Shown here: piece after piece, positions 49,107-59,075 of the stretch
How the letters are laid out: every line of letters starts with the position of its first letter
How positions within the stretch are numbered: position 1 is the first letter of the stretch
Source: Lateolabrax maculatus
Taxonomy: Eukaryota > Chordata > Actinopteri > Acropomatiformes > Lateolabracidae
Assembly (NCBI GenBank): GCA_031216445.1
Contig: CM062214.1
Span: forward strand, 6,100,001-6,164,000
DNA length: 64,000 bases
Direction: 5' to 3'
Notes under the pieces: generated by a model
The model's input: the letters and a program-made list of their open reading frames with translations, nothing else
What the model was told of the DNA's origin: nothing
Database searches by the model: none
Made by a program: the position numbers and the translations under genes

Positions 49107-52100
49107 TTAGCAGTGATGCAAACCGGAAATCTCTGTTAGATATTCAGGTATGAATCACCCTCATCATCATCAGCTGGTTCAGGGTAATGACGGAGATGAT
49201 GGAAGAGTTTAGCATGAGTCCTGGATTAGACTTTTCTCTCCCGGCCTCTCTCCTTACCTCTGTGTGTATCTCTTCCATCTCCTGTTTTTTGTTTTGGTTC
49301 TCCTCTTCTTCGCTGTCCTCCTCTATCTCTCTCGTATTTTTGGCCCTGGTATCCCTGCTCATTCACTCTGTCCTCCTAAAGGTGCTCCATGTAGCATTTC
49401 AAACACCACTGCACCTTTTGTGAAACTGAAGCGCTGCAACTGCAGGCGGGGCTGACAAGCTTGGGATTTCTCCACATGTTGAAGCGGTGTGCATAGGGCT
49501 GTAGCAAGAGTGACGCTCGGAACTGATCAAAGCGTGTGTTTATCTGCTCTAACATGAGCTGAACAGTTACAACATTACCATTCCTGTCTAACTTACCTCC
49601 TGCAGCTAGCGTTACTTCCAAAGCCAGGGGTCACATCATTAGCTCACTGCATTATTTGTAATTTGCGTTACGTTTGCAAAACCCATCAGTTATTCCTTAT
49701 CCGTAAAACTTCTTATTATTATTAAAGTGTCACATACTGTTTGACAACAGGAACAGTAAAGCGTAAGCATAAACGCTGAATTGCTTGTCCAAGAATAAAT
49801 TTCCATAGTAAGCATCCAAACTGGGTTCTTTTGGAACAAATAAGATTTTGATTACATCTTTATTTATTATACTGTAAAATTATACTAGAGCCAACTAGCT
49901 TTACCCTGGAATACCTTTAACCATAGCCTTTAACTTGAGTGGTAAATCTGCCATCATTATTGTAAACTGCATACATGCTGCACTTGAACTGACAGCATGA
50001 ATCAGGCAGACAGGGCTTATGGAAAGGCCCATTACTATGAAAATATACTATGACTACAGCTGGACAATATGGTTTAACTTTGTGGCTGCAACTAATGATT
50101 ATTTCCATTATCCATTGATCTGTTGATAATTTTTCAATTAATCGTTTATGAATGAAATTTGAAATGAATGAAATTTCGTGCAGACATTCACTGTCTCCAG
50201 AGGATGAAGCCTGATGACTTTGGTGATCCCCTGACAAGCAGGGAGAAATCTTCACGTTATTTTGGTCCATGGCCAAATACCTGACATCCCCATCAGCCTC
50301 AGCTGTACGTTGTGTTGAGCGCTAATTAGGAAAATGATAGCATGCTAACAGGCTCCACTAAGACGGTGAACATGATAAAGTTATACCTGCATGATAAAGT
50401 TATACCTGCATACCATTCAGCTCAAAGCATCGCGGTGCCTAAGTGCAGCCTCACAGAGCTGCCCGTGTCGCAGTCTTGATAGATGATTACAACGGTAACT
50501 CGATTATCGAAATTGCTGATGACACAAATTCTTTTGATCTGAGTAATCAATTCATTGTTTTGATAAAAGTTGAACTTGACATTAAAACATTTCGAAATAT
50601 TAACATAGCTCATGATATGGCATATTAATGCAAAGAAGTGTGTTCCTCTGTTCTGCTTTACACTGAACAACGGTCTTTAAATGCAAAAACAAGGCTTCAC
50701 TTAATTATTTTGTTTATTTAATTACAATTTACTTGGAATTAACAGCACAATATGGTCATATGGTCGATAAAATGTAACTTTAAATATATAAACTTTGAGT
50801 AGCCACCCAGCCCTAGATGACACCAGAGCGGAGACAATGGGCAGCCCTTTCTTATGCCAGTGATATTTTCAGTGCTAGTGGCACTCAAAATGACAGTAAA
50901 ACCATAGTTCTCATAAATCCTGTGGCTTCCTGTCATAAAGAAGACATTGCTGCTCGTACCACCTCCCCTCACTTTGCTTAAATGTAGAGGTTGTCAATCT
51001 GTCGGGCAGTGCTGTAATTACGCTATCTCACAATTAATCTGGTAATGATTCCTTGATGTTGAATATGGAACACCTTTTAACTCCATCTTCTTTCTTCCTT
51101 TTCAGCCTCTCCCCGTGGCATTCTCCATTACACCCTCCTTATGTCTTCTTTGTCACACGCTCTCCTCCCTCCCTCCTCACCACCTTGCTCCATCCCTCGT
51201 TCTTTTCTCTCTCCTTGCCCACCATCTCCAACTCTTTTTTCTTTTGGACAGGATGTTGTGTTGTATAATCAGAGCCCCATTGAACAGGCATCTCTTTTCT
51301 CTGCAGGCAGTTGATTCATCCAGAAACAGGTTGTTCCCGGGAAAGACAGGAGCAGGACAGGAAGTTGTGGAGGAGAGGATGGGGGGGGGAGAGAGAAAAA
51401 GAAGGGGAAGGGGAGTCTTTCGTGTTGTGGCGTGAGCCCCAAGGTGAGAGCAACTTATGCCAGATTGAGTGTGTTTGCACGGGAAGCCGTTTATTCGTGG
51501 CATTTGAACCTCGTGAATACGAGGCATCTGTCAAAATTTGCAAAATCTGCATGCGATTACGTCACGTGAAAAACAGTAAGACAGTCTCTTCTCCTCTCTC
51601 CTTACACCTCACCTCCCCCACAACCGCCAGGCACGCACTCACACACATGGCGGTGTTGAGTATACTGTGGGCCTGGCATAGCAGTGCTGGCAGAGAGTGC
51701 AGAGAGGGGCAAAGAGAAACAGAGAGGCGAAGAGCAAAAAAAAATCAATAGCCATCGACATGCAACACTGCATCAAGATTGTTACTGTCCAGAGAGAGGG
51801 AGGGAGGGAGGGAGGAATGGATGGAGAGGTTATTTTACATGAGTCGAGAGCCCTTGGAAAGACAGGGAAAGATGGGCGAATGGAAAGAGAGAGACAAAGG
51901 TGAGAGGAGGGCTGTAATTGAGAGAAAAGATCTATTTGATATAACCAGAGAGAAAGAAAGAGTGGGTGGGAACAAGAGGTAGATGAAAAGGGGATTGTGC
52001 CCAAAGAAGTAAGGACCAATTAGGAGGAAGCAGAAATAAAAGAGAGAGCGAGGGATGTATGAAAAGGAGACTGTGAAGGAGCAGTTAGAGGGATGAAGGA

Positions 52101-52297
52101 GATGTAAAAAGCCAGACAGGCAGTGGGATGAATTATTTTGTGATCGTAAACACATTTTCAGGCAAAAGATTACAGTGCCTGTAAACAGATGAATACATAC
52201 TAGCTCATCATTGTGTAGCTCTGGAATAATTGTCCTCCCATGGCTGCTGTGTGAGGTATCATGTAATATGCTGATGCCTGTGTGCTGTTCATGGTCT

Positions 52298-52352
<55 letters not shown>

Positions 52353-53513
52353 CTCATGCTCTGGCTCAGGCGTCTCTTGTTATGAGATTCGTCAGCCATA
52401 ACAAGACACAATAGAACAGATAACTCAGATATGAGCCGGTGTATGCAGCGCATTCTTTTAATAATCATACCTGAGAATAAAAGTTTTATATGGGCACAAC
52501 AGCGATGTACACAGCTGTGTGATATATGGTGTTTCTTTTATGTTCTGTTAACACACAGTGGCCCAAGACTTGTAGAAAGATGTTAGTGTAGACGGAAGGT
52601 CAAAATGGAGAGAACTTTTGCCTGCTCAGTGTGCCCACACTGTGACTCGTGTCCACCATGTCAGGTTTATTGGTTGCGGGTTGGACAGTAAAGGTTACAG
52701 GCTGTGTTTTTACGCGGGTCCCAACAAGGTCAACAAGAGGCCTTTGGAATAATTGTGAGAACAAACAGATTTCTTCATTTGCATACAGTTACCTGAACTT
52801 TAACTTGACCTTCCAACCATCAAAAGATTGGGTCCACATTGCAAGGTATCCCATCCCCTCCTTGGGCAACAAACGGCAGAATCCAATACAAAGTTAATGG
52901 AGGTGAACAGGTTGCGTTCTGAGGGTCCTGTGTGTATTGAATAAACCAGGGCTCAACCACAAATACCCCTATATCAGTGAAAAACTCGAAAACTGTAATG
53001 CACTGTTGGCACTTTTATTGTTCCAAAAGTCCGTTATTGAAACCTAAAGTTTTTCTATTCTGTTCTGTTCTTTTGAACTAGAATTCCTTATCTCCTTCCA
53101 ACTTGCTATACTTTTTCTTACAGGAATTAGTTTTGGAGGCCACCGCCAATGAGACTGTTCCTATTCTTTTGTCTTTTTTAAATATTGAATTAAAGTTTGA
53201 TTTATTTATTGCGCTCTATACGCTGTGTCCCCTGTCTCCTGTGTTGTCAGGACGGCTCATGCGCAGGGCAAAGCAGAGGCAGCAGTGGGAGCAGCTCAGA
53301 AAGCCCAGGAGGAGAGTCGCATGGCGAGGGTCACCGCCAAGCAGTTCTCCCCTTCCTTCCAGCACCCAGGAAATGGTGGGCACACACACTCAGCAAAACC
53401 ACAACATACGTATATACCCTTATGCAGCCCATGTCCACACTCCAAAAATCACAACACCACATATAGGCAACAACACGTGTTCATGCGCATGCATGGGCAA
53501 ACAAAACACATAC

Positions 53514-53561
<48 letters not shown>

Positions 53562-55537
53562 TGCTGATAAAGGTCAGTGTAAACCACCCTCCAGCTTTGT
53601 GTTTCTGCCTCCGTCACTCACACCTGTACAGCACTGCAGGTAGCCAGCCCACGAGAGCATGCACTACTCAGCGCAGTGACACGCACACACACTGACTCCA
53701 TGACACGTACTGTACACTCCCACACACAGATACCTGAGATGACAGTGATTGTTCTTTTGCCATCTATTCTGCTCTCAGGGGCTGTCTGTTTCTCACACAG
53801 CTTCAAAACAACAAAAAACGGCACGTTATAGTGAGGACATCTATGTCAATAAGTATCAGTGCTGACATTTTGCAACATGTTCGTGTTGATACATACCTCC
53901 TGGACGTCATCATGTATCTTGCTGTTAAGGGACTGTACAAAAATTACTAGGGGAGAAGAGGGGATCGGGAAAAGGGAGGGTAGTTGAAATTTTTCTCATG
54001 CCAGATTCATTCTTCCATTGTGAGAGTTATTGTAAAATAAGATTAAATAGTTACATCACAAAGATGGCTTTTCACTTTTGAACGCTGCAGTCTTTGGAAC
54101 CTGACTGTCTGGAAGAAACATCTCCGACACACTCGGCCATGCAACTCAGGGTCCATGTAATTGATTTGATGGACAGTAAGATGACAACATCAACTGATCT
54201 AATTAACTTAGCAGAATTGCTGGAATTTTCACTGTTTTGTTATGCTTGTCATAAAAATTAATTATTTTGAGATAATAATGACAAGGGAAGGGTCCAGGGA
54301 AAATATTGATAATGTTGTAGGGAGTTATTTATTTAGTTTTTTAATTAAATATAAGATTCTACCCCTCTCCCCACACTAATAACTTTCGTCCAGTCCCTAA
54401 CATGTACTGAGATAATCCGTCATTGTTGGCTGTGCTGATACTTATTGTGCTTTACTTAGAGTTTAAAGTAGAAAGCAGAGTTGACAATGTAATGCCAACA
54501 AACATTCATAGCTTCCTCACCTCGCCACCTCCCAAAATGTCTGTCATGTTTCTCTTGCAGGCATGGAGGTGCAGCGTCCCAAACGCCAGGTGTCCAGCGA
54601 GGTGGAGGGCGAGGGGCTGTCGAGTAGCGCCGGCACCGCCGACAGCCCTGACCTCTACGTGAAGAGCGCGGGCTCCGACGACCCCTCCAACGACGCCGCC
54701 ACCCCTGACCTCAGCCCCCCTTCGTCCTCGCCACCCCACACGCCGCCTCCCCCCGCCCGGCCATCCCAGCGCAGCAAGAGCGCCCGCTTCCACCGGCAGA
54801 GCGCCGTGGACCACGGGGACAGGGCGAAGGAAGGGGGCGAGAAAGGCGGGGCAGGAGGTCAGACGGAGATCCAGGTGTTGATGGAGGGAGGAAGCGGGGG
54901 AGGCGAGGGTGGAGGAGGAGGGAAAGGGGAGTACCCACGGGCCAACAGCTGGAGTGAGGACAAGAGGAGGGGGATGTTGTCAAAAGGAGGCGGGGTCGGG
55001 GGACGAGGAATGAGCCGGACCAATGGACACAAACACAGCTCCTCCAATCACAAGTCCCGGGAGCATGGGTCATCCAATCACAGACAGGCCAGAGGGGACA
55101 GGTGGACCGAGTCGTCCTCGTCTGCCTCTTGGACGTCCGGCCACAGGGGCGTGCACGGCAGGGGCGGCCGGCTGCTGGAGCAGGATGAGGAGAAAATTAG
55201 CAATTATGAGATGGAGATGAAGCCTTTACAGCCCAGAGACTCCACTACCCACAAGCCCCATGGGCACGGGGAGGAGAGGCACGGTCATGCACATGGAGAG
55301 GGGCGCTCGCACGCCGTGCAACGACCGAGGCATAAGAACCGTGAAGGGAGGGAGGGGAGGGAAGGTAGAGAGGGGAAGGAGGGTGGCAAAGACTCAGTGC
55401 ACAAGCTGGACAGACCGGGGGAGAAGATGGATTCACGGCCTCTACGTCGGGACCTCACCCTCTCCCCCCCTCTGAAGTCCTCCCCCATCACACCAGAGCA
55501 GCAGGACCACAGCCTCATGCAGGGCAAAGGCAACTCG
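26497..55537 (+). CDS. jph3: Junctophilin-3, 5' five coding exons (3' end missing)
   Basis: Exons: 26497-26878, 38648-39134, 40996-41361, 53251-53375, 54561-55537, joining in frame to 2,337 bases (779 codons). Junctophilins tether the plasma membrane to the endoplasmic or sarcoplasmic reticulum; JPH3 is the brain form and couples surface channels to ryanodine receptors (family knowledge). Eight MORN motifs are visible: YCGGWEEGKAHGHG (15-28), then at 39, 61, 83, 107, 130, 313 and 336, with a joining region at about 144-312 between the sixth and seventh. An Ala/Lys-rich helical region (about 378-445) follows, then a long divergent region. The sequence matches JPH3 better than JPH1, JPH2 or JPH4, for example VQRPRHKNRE and FSPSFQH followed by QRPKRQ. 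The C-terminal membrane anchor exon is not in the window. The protein is already longer than human JPH3 (about 748, from memory). Fish can have two jph3 copies; I cannot tell which this is. Confidence 0.95.
27149..27181. repeat. (CA)n microsatellite in JPH3 intron 1
   Basis: CA run of about 16 units, 270 bases after coding exon 1. Confidence 0.95.
27715..28050 (+). repeat. Dispersed repeat family C, longest + copy
   Basis: Contains catgcctgctatgacattgt, aaccacaaatgtgagcccca, ggtggtgctgggggaaaagt and tgaccgaccgctgctaccgt. The ordered words recur at 12,840-12,995 and, reversed, at 50,170-50,462. It is non-coding. The open frames on the minus strand here are shadows of the repeat. Confidence 0.7.
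28590..28611. repeat. (CA)n microsatellite in JPH3 intron 1
   Basis: Short uninterrupted CA run. Confidence 0.9.
30420..30600. promoter_or_regulatory. GC-rich X-box/CCAAT cluster in JPH3 intron 1
   Basis: The cluster has an RFX-type X-box, gtttccatagcaac, at 30,458-30,471, which fits the consensus RYYNYY-N(1-3)-RRNRAC. Two inverted CCAAT boxes (ATTGG) lie at 30,529-30,533 and 30,561-30,565. The stretch is rich in CpG compared with the intron around it. This architecture is typical of promoters. It could be an alternative or antisense promoter within JPH3, or an enhancer. No transcript is visible from sequence alone. Confidence 0.45.
31379..31740 (-). mobile_element. Non-LTR retrotransposon RT C-terminal fossil
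   Basis: The minus strand reads RLFNTSIKSVLLYGAETQRV, then TMTTIDKVYTLLNMCLKIIL. That is the characteristic post-RT segment of fish non-LTR elements (KSVLLYGAET motif, family knowledge). Immediately upstream in a shifted frame it reads ALLQFNSIRNVRNYPGLDYL, so at least one frameshift is present. The catalytic core is absent. It is a dead fragment in JPH3 intron 1. Confidence 0.8.
33966..34050. repeat. (ATT)n-rich low-complexity tract
   Basis: Imperfect ATT/TTG trinucleotide-rich stretch with several interruptions, in JPH3 intron 1. Confidence 0.75.
35868..36402 (+). mobile_element. Long-TIR MITE family B, best-preserved copy
   Basis: The left part (cactctcatgtctgtctgg, agctacagccagcagccg, gttagcttagcatagcataa, agactggaaacaaagg) is matched in inverted orientation by the right part (ctgtttacagtcattatg, ctaagctaagctagccagct, gctggctccagct). 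The right terminus reads tatttcccaaaatgctgaac. The element has no open frame and is a non-autonomous DNA transposon. Other copies lie at 7,475, 40,300, 43,827 and 62,638. It carries a palindromic X-box at 36,126-36,140. Confidence 0.8.
36902..37102. repeat. Two (GT)n microsatellites in JPH3 intron 1
   Basis: GT-rich runs at about 36,902-36,960 (with interruptions) and 37,072-37,102, separated by about 110 bases of unique sequence. Confidence 0.9.
38648..39134 (+). CDS. jph3: JPH3 coding exon 2 (MORN 6 and joining region)
   Basis: Encodes residues 128-290, with a split codon at each end. It has FQGQWVGGMRHGYG (MORN 6), VRQSVPYGMAAVIRSPLRTS, SRGGFVLTAHSEAELL, GLFRRSILSGLKLRKSES and SSLASQRSKQSSFRSEAGMS, all hallmarks of junctophilins. 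The Ser-rich middle (GSSGSSPAVS) is the variable part. Acceptor tcttcag, donor gtaata. Confidence 0.96.
39135..40995 (+). other. JPH3 intron 2 (1.9 kb)
   Basis: Acceptor tttccag. Nearly a third of it is a family B MITE (40,300-40,895). The remainder shows nothing recognisable. Confidence 0.8.
40300..40895 (+). mobile_element. Long-TIR MITE family B copy, 100 bases before JPH3 exon 3
   Basis: The left end reads aacgttttgggaaatgtctt, and the left arm reads ttagcctagcttggattaaa and gactgtaaacaagagg. These are inverted in the right arm (ccctgtttccagtcttta, agctaagctaacc). The right end reads aataagtgctttttccaaaa. It ends about 100 bases from the exon 3 acceptor without disturbing the splice site. 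Confidence 0.75.
40996..41361 (+). CDS. jph3: JPH3 coding exon 3 (MORN 7-8 and start of helix)
   Basis: Encodes residues 290-412: SLGDADADLAV, YCGEWKNDKRTGFG (MORN 7), YEGEWLSNKRHGYG (MORN 8), TTFPDGTKEEGKYKQNILV, KRKNLIPLRASKIREKVDRA and the Ala-rich helical region. Acceptor tttccag, donor gtagag. Confidence 0.96.
43827..44030 (+). mobile_element. Long-TIR MITE family B, left-half fragment
   Basis: Contains tagtttgaccttttgggaaa, cactttcttgctgagagtta, taccactgccatgactgtac and agccagcagccttagcttag. The right half is missing. A non-coding, truncated copy. Confidence 0.7.
45733..46184. mobile_element. hAT-like MITE, 452 bases, with 8-base target duplication
   Basis: The left end tagcctggtaaccagac is matched inverted by the right end gtctggcaataccaggctac. 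The identical octamer taacttac lies directly outside both ends (45,725-45,732 and 46,185-46,192). An 8-base target-site duplication is the hallmark of the hAT superfamily. There is no transposase frame. It carries a YY1-like aagatggctgcc near 45,918. Confidence 0.85.
48848..48871. repeat. (GT)n microsatellite in JPH3 intron 3
   Basis: GT run with one interruption. Confidence 0.85.
49052..49104. repeat. (CA)n microsatellite in JPH3 intron 3
   Basis: A gcac-type prefix followed by a pure CA run of about 17 units. Confidence 0.92.
50085..50165. repeat. AT-rich MITE-like fragment
   Basis: Contains gcaactaatgattatttcca, then ttatccattgatctgttgat and caattaatcg. This resembles a widespread fish non-autonomous DNA repeat (recognised from memory). 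No target duplication was identified. Confidence 0.5.
50170..50462 (-). repeat. Dispersed repeat family C, minus copy
   Basis: Contains tttggtgatcccctgacaag, catcagcctcagctgtac, gatagcatgctaacagg and cctcacagagctgcc, which are reverse complements of family C words seen at 17,905-17,985 and 27,715-28,050. It includes a perfect 19-base tandem duplication at 50,372-50,409. Confidence 0.7.
51360..52100. repeat. Purine-rich low-complexity region
   Basis: GA-rich sequence including a run of about five GGGA units near 51,797-51,815. The open frames on both strands here are Arg/Glu/Gly or Ser/Leu/Pro low-complexity and are not genes. Confidence 0.6.
52301..52351. repeat. (GT)n microsatellite, longest in window
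   Basis: Uninterrupted GT run of about 25 units in JPH3 intron 3, roughly 900 bases before exon 4. Confidence 0.95.
53251..53375 (+). CDS. jph3: JPH3 coding exon 4 (helical region)
   Basis: Encodes residues 412-454: RTAHAQGKAEAAVGAAQKAQ, then RMARVTAKQFSPSFQH, the end of the alpha-helical region that is thought to span the gap between the two membranes. Acceptor gttgtcag, donor gtgggc (weak). Confidence 0.94.
53376..54560 (+). other. JPH3 intron 4 (1.2 kb)
   Basis: The first 200 bases are CA/GT-rich, with a GT run at 53,519-53,559. The rest is AT-rich with nothing recognisable. Acceptor tctcttgcag. Confidence 0.8.
53519..53559. repeat. (GT)n microsatellite in JPH3 intron 4
   Basis: GT run of about 20 units, starting 144 bases after exon 4. 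Confidence 0.95.
54561..55537 (+). CDS. jph3: JPH3 coding exon 5 (divergent region)
   Basis: Encodes residues 454-779: GMEVQRPKRQVSSEVEGEG, an acidic/Ser/Pro stretch with PPHTPPPPARPSQR, a Gly-rich run (GGSGGGEGGGGGKGEY), KISNYEMEMKPLQPRDS, a His-rich part, VQRPRHKNRE with repeated REG triplets, and DLTLSPPLKSSP. Ends GKGNS with donor gtaaga, phase 0. This divergent region separates the helix from the missing C-terminal anchor. Confidence 0.94.
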
Positions 55538-56861
55538 GTAAGACTCACACTGATCTCACTAACACAACTCCGTTGCACACAAATACAGCAGCTCGGAAAG
55601 ATGAGATTAAAGCTGCACAACACTAGATGTTGTCAACACGGCACTGCGCAAATTGTTTTCAGGTGCTTTGTACTAGCTGAAAATCCTTCTGATGCACAGG
55701 CAGTTAAAGTTTAAATTTAGGAGAAAAATACAAAACTGACTCTTTAACAGAAAGCGCGCACACTTTCTAGCAATCACCTCACTCAAGAAAGGGTGAATAT
55801 GTTCACAAAAGGGTGAATATGTTTACCATTGCCTTCTCCACACCAGCCACTGTGAAGCCACTGTGAATAAACAGTTGACAACCAAGCCTCAGCTGTATAA
55901 AAGTGTTAAACTGGAGGATTAAATTTTTTTCTTGGTGCACTGTGGGGCACGCAAGCCAACAGCCTCCACTCTGCGAGTGACCCTCTGTAAGACGCTGAAT
56001 CCATATCAGCTGCAGGGCTGCTGGCGAGTCTGATCTCTGACCTCCCTGGGGACAGGGTCATGAAGCAATTTTCTGAGGATCAAAAGCTCTTCCCCAGTGA
56101 AGTTGTTTTTGTTTTTTAAGTTTATCACATCAGCCAAAATGTAAGCAAAAGGTTATTTTCGCCCACACTAGTGTCCGTTTCATTCCTTGCAAAACATGAA
56201 GGTCTGTCAATCAATATTGTAGTGTGACTTTTGGCTTTTTTTTTTTTTTTACTGGCTTAAAATAATTTCAGTACCAAAGTGGTTCTACATAGTATATTAT
56301 ATTATACAATGTATGTGGCACATATACATAACAAATGTATTTGCTTATTATTTAGAGTAAATAAATAAAAAATCAAGATGTGCAATTTTGAAAACGTTTT
56401 CTTTTGGGGGGTTCACAAATACAAACAAGATAAAATGTAACTGTAGGGGGGTTTCCAGTCACTCGTCTAATCTCGTCGCTTTCTTTGATCAGGTGACTAA
56501 CGGAACGTAATCTGATTGGACAGAGGTCTGATCTAGTCAGTCCATCTAGGCTCAATTGCTTATCCATGGTAGTCCACATGCTCAAGTTTGAATTTTTTAT
56601 CTTGCTATTCTGAATTCAACCAATACAATTTGAGCAGTTTTTTGGGAATTGATTTATCACTTTTACACTGATTTAATCTGAGCATCTTGATATAGTTTTT
56701 CTGGTCTGATGTTGTCAACCCTAGAACAGCATTCTTAAAATCAAGTTTTTTAAAATTGCGCAACATGAAAACATGAAATTTCCTTCTTCAAGTGGAAAAT
56801 TCAAACCACAAATTACCAAATTAAGATAGATAGATTTCAAAATAAAATTTCCTTAAATTTA

Positions 56862-57425
56862 AATGGACGGTTCACCCCAAAATCAAAAGTACATATTTTT
56901 TCTCTTACCTGTAGTTCTATTTATCCATCTAGATTGGTTTGGTGGGATTTGCTGGTTTTTGGAGATATCGGCTATAGACATGTCTGCCTAAGTTCTCTCT
57001 AATATAATGAATCTAGGTGGCACTTGTGGTGCTCAAAGCACCAAAAAAACATACATTTGAAAAATTCAACAGCAATGTCTCTTCCCAGAATGACCTGGTT
57101 ACTCAAGATAATCCACAGAACTTGTTGTGAACAGTTTCATGTAGGAACTATTTACTTTCTATCAAATTACACTCGCAAACCATATCACCATCCTCTTGGC
57201 CCAACCTGCCCACCAATTTCTGGAAAGAGACATTTCTGTTGAGTTTTAAAAAATGTATTTTTTTGGCCATGTACCTCCATTATATTAGAGAGAAGGCAGA
57301 CGTCTCTATGGCCGATATCTCCAAAACTTGGCAACTGACACCAAAACAATCTAGATGGATAAATAGCACTACAGGTAAAAGGAAAAATATGGATTTTTGA
57401 TTTTGGGGTGAACTGTCCCTTTAAA
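56862..57425. mobile_element. Palindromic MITE with ~160-base terminal inverted repeats
   Basis: The left arm (56,862 to about 57,022) starts with ggttcaccccaaaatcaaaa and contains ttatccatctagattggttt and ttggagatatcggctataga. The right arm (57,265-57,425) is its inverse with only scattered differences, ending ttttggggtgaactgtccct. The about 240-base centre has no coding capacity. Both ends meet tttaaat/ttaaat sequence, so a TTAA or TA-type target is possible. The superfamily is not assigned. Confidence 0.85.
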
Positions 57426-57439
57426 TGCTTAAATTTCAA

Positions 57440-59075
57440 CATTAAAGTGGCTCTAATCAATGTTTTTATATTCACAATGGATCACATGACCACTTGTGTG
57501 TGAAAAGGGTTGGTTGTAGTGATGTACCAATGGAGAATTATCACGTGACTGCAGTTTCCCTCAGCTTTATGGAGCATTTTGGCAACTTTCATCTCATTTT
57601 TTGGGGTTTCAGGCCCCGCAGCTTACTGTTGTGATCAACTCTCACAACTAAATGGTGAGGTATAATTTTAAATCTTTATGAAATTGAATTAATTGATACA
57701 TATTTACTGTCTGTGAGGTCTGATTGAAAACCCAAGAACTTAAACACTGTCTCTGGTGGTAACAGGCGTAATGCTCTAATAGGTATCAGCGTCACTGTGT
57801 GTTGTAAGGTGTCAAATATAAAGCACGAGCTGTGGCTGATCAGAGAATTTCTAGTGACAGTGATGAACTCCCTCATTTGTCCTATCAAGCAACACACTGA
57901 CAAATTTGTGCTAAAAGCATTTTTAATACACTCAGGGACAAACAGCTGCAATGTAGACAGCCACAGTCAGCATATTTTGTCTTTTTTGAATCTGTTATGG
58001 TTCAGCAATACATATAAAAAGGAAATGGCTCAGTGTCTACACAAATACTGTCACTGTTTTGTAGATTTGGCCTTCATTCCTTTTGGTGATAAAAATAATT
58101 TACGCACCTGTTTCAGTGTTCATATCTGGGGACGTGGTGCCTCTGCTAGACACACCTTTACAGTGGAATCCATTAGAGCAAAAAACGTTAATATTCAGCT
58201 AAAATCACTATTTATATGGGGCTTGATTAAAACCTGCCTGATTGTTTGTGTTGCTAAACCTAATGAACCGTTGTAAAACGATGTCTAGCGAGTTTCCGCA
58301 TCGCCGTTTCTCCACAAATTAACCTGATGAGTGAATTATTATAATAACTGATATAAAGATGGCTTAAAAGGTAAAGTAGATTCAGCCACAAGAGCATTAG
58401 TGAGGACCAACACTGATGTTGGTTGATAAGTCCTGGTTTGCAAACCCCTGTCCATACACAAATATATCTGGACAGGAGAGTGCACATACTTTACCCTGAT
58501 GTGCACATACTGTAAATCTTTGAATACACTGCCTTAGATTTCTTTAAACCTGCATTAACTGATTATGGTGGCACAATAGGCTGAAAACACAACATTTACA
58601 TTATTATATAAAGTTGACATTTTAGCAAACAATTGCAATTTGCACAGTGATTCTGGTCACCTGATGAGTGTAAGGCCAATGCTCACTCTTCTTTTTGCTC
58701 AGTTTATTTGGTCTCCACCAACTCCTGAGGGAAGTATCTGCCTCTTTTGCTGCTAAATGGTCCACTATGTTCACCAGCTGAGTCGCTAACTTTGCCTGAA
58801 TGCAGTTTGGTGCTGGTTAGGTGGCTTAAAGTGAGTTTACCAGAGCTTTTTAGCCGAAACCAGCTGCCGCAGGAAACGACACTAATGAGAGTGCAGAGAC
58901 TGAACCAAAACATTAAAGTTGCAGGCTGTAAAACCAAAACAATGAGTTATAAAACAATACTGTAGAGTCAGTTGAAATTTTTCTGTGGGTTCATCATTAT
59001 GAGCAGCCCATGTCACTTTACACATAGTAATTCTATCCATTGTTGAAATAAAAACATTTATTGTAGCAGCTTTAA
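57440..59075. repeat. Inverted pair of family A repeats, ~1.6 kb apart end to end
   Basis: The left unit (57,440-57,650) starts aaagtggctctaatcaatgt and has caatggatca. The right unit (58,700-59,075), read on the minus strand, starts aaagctgctacaataaatgt and has caatggatag. The two are recognisably the same family in opposite orientation. The sequence between (57,650-58,700) has a 159-codon open frame without recognisable homology. It may be one element with inverted ends or two separate insertions. Confidence 0.55.

Larger units (their letters stand above)
41362..53250 (+). other. JPH3 intron 3 (11.9 kb)
   Basis: It contains a family B MITE fragment (43,827-44,030), a hAT-like MITE with target duplications (45,733-46,184), a family C copy (50,170-50,462), CA/GT microsatellites near 45,160, 48,848, 49,071 and 52,301, and purine-rich sequence around 51,360-52,100. 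I see no exon or nested gene. Confidence 0.8.

Noticed and set aside
57797..58276. 159-codon open frame on the + strand
   Set aside because: Lies between two inverted repeat units with no recognisable homology. The length is within chance expectation. Kept only as part of a repeat observation.
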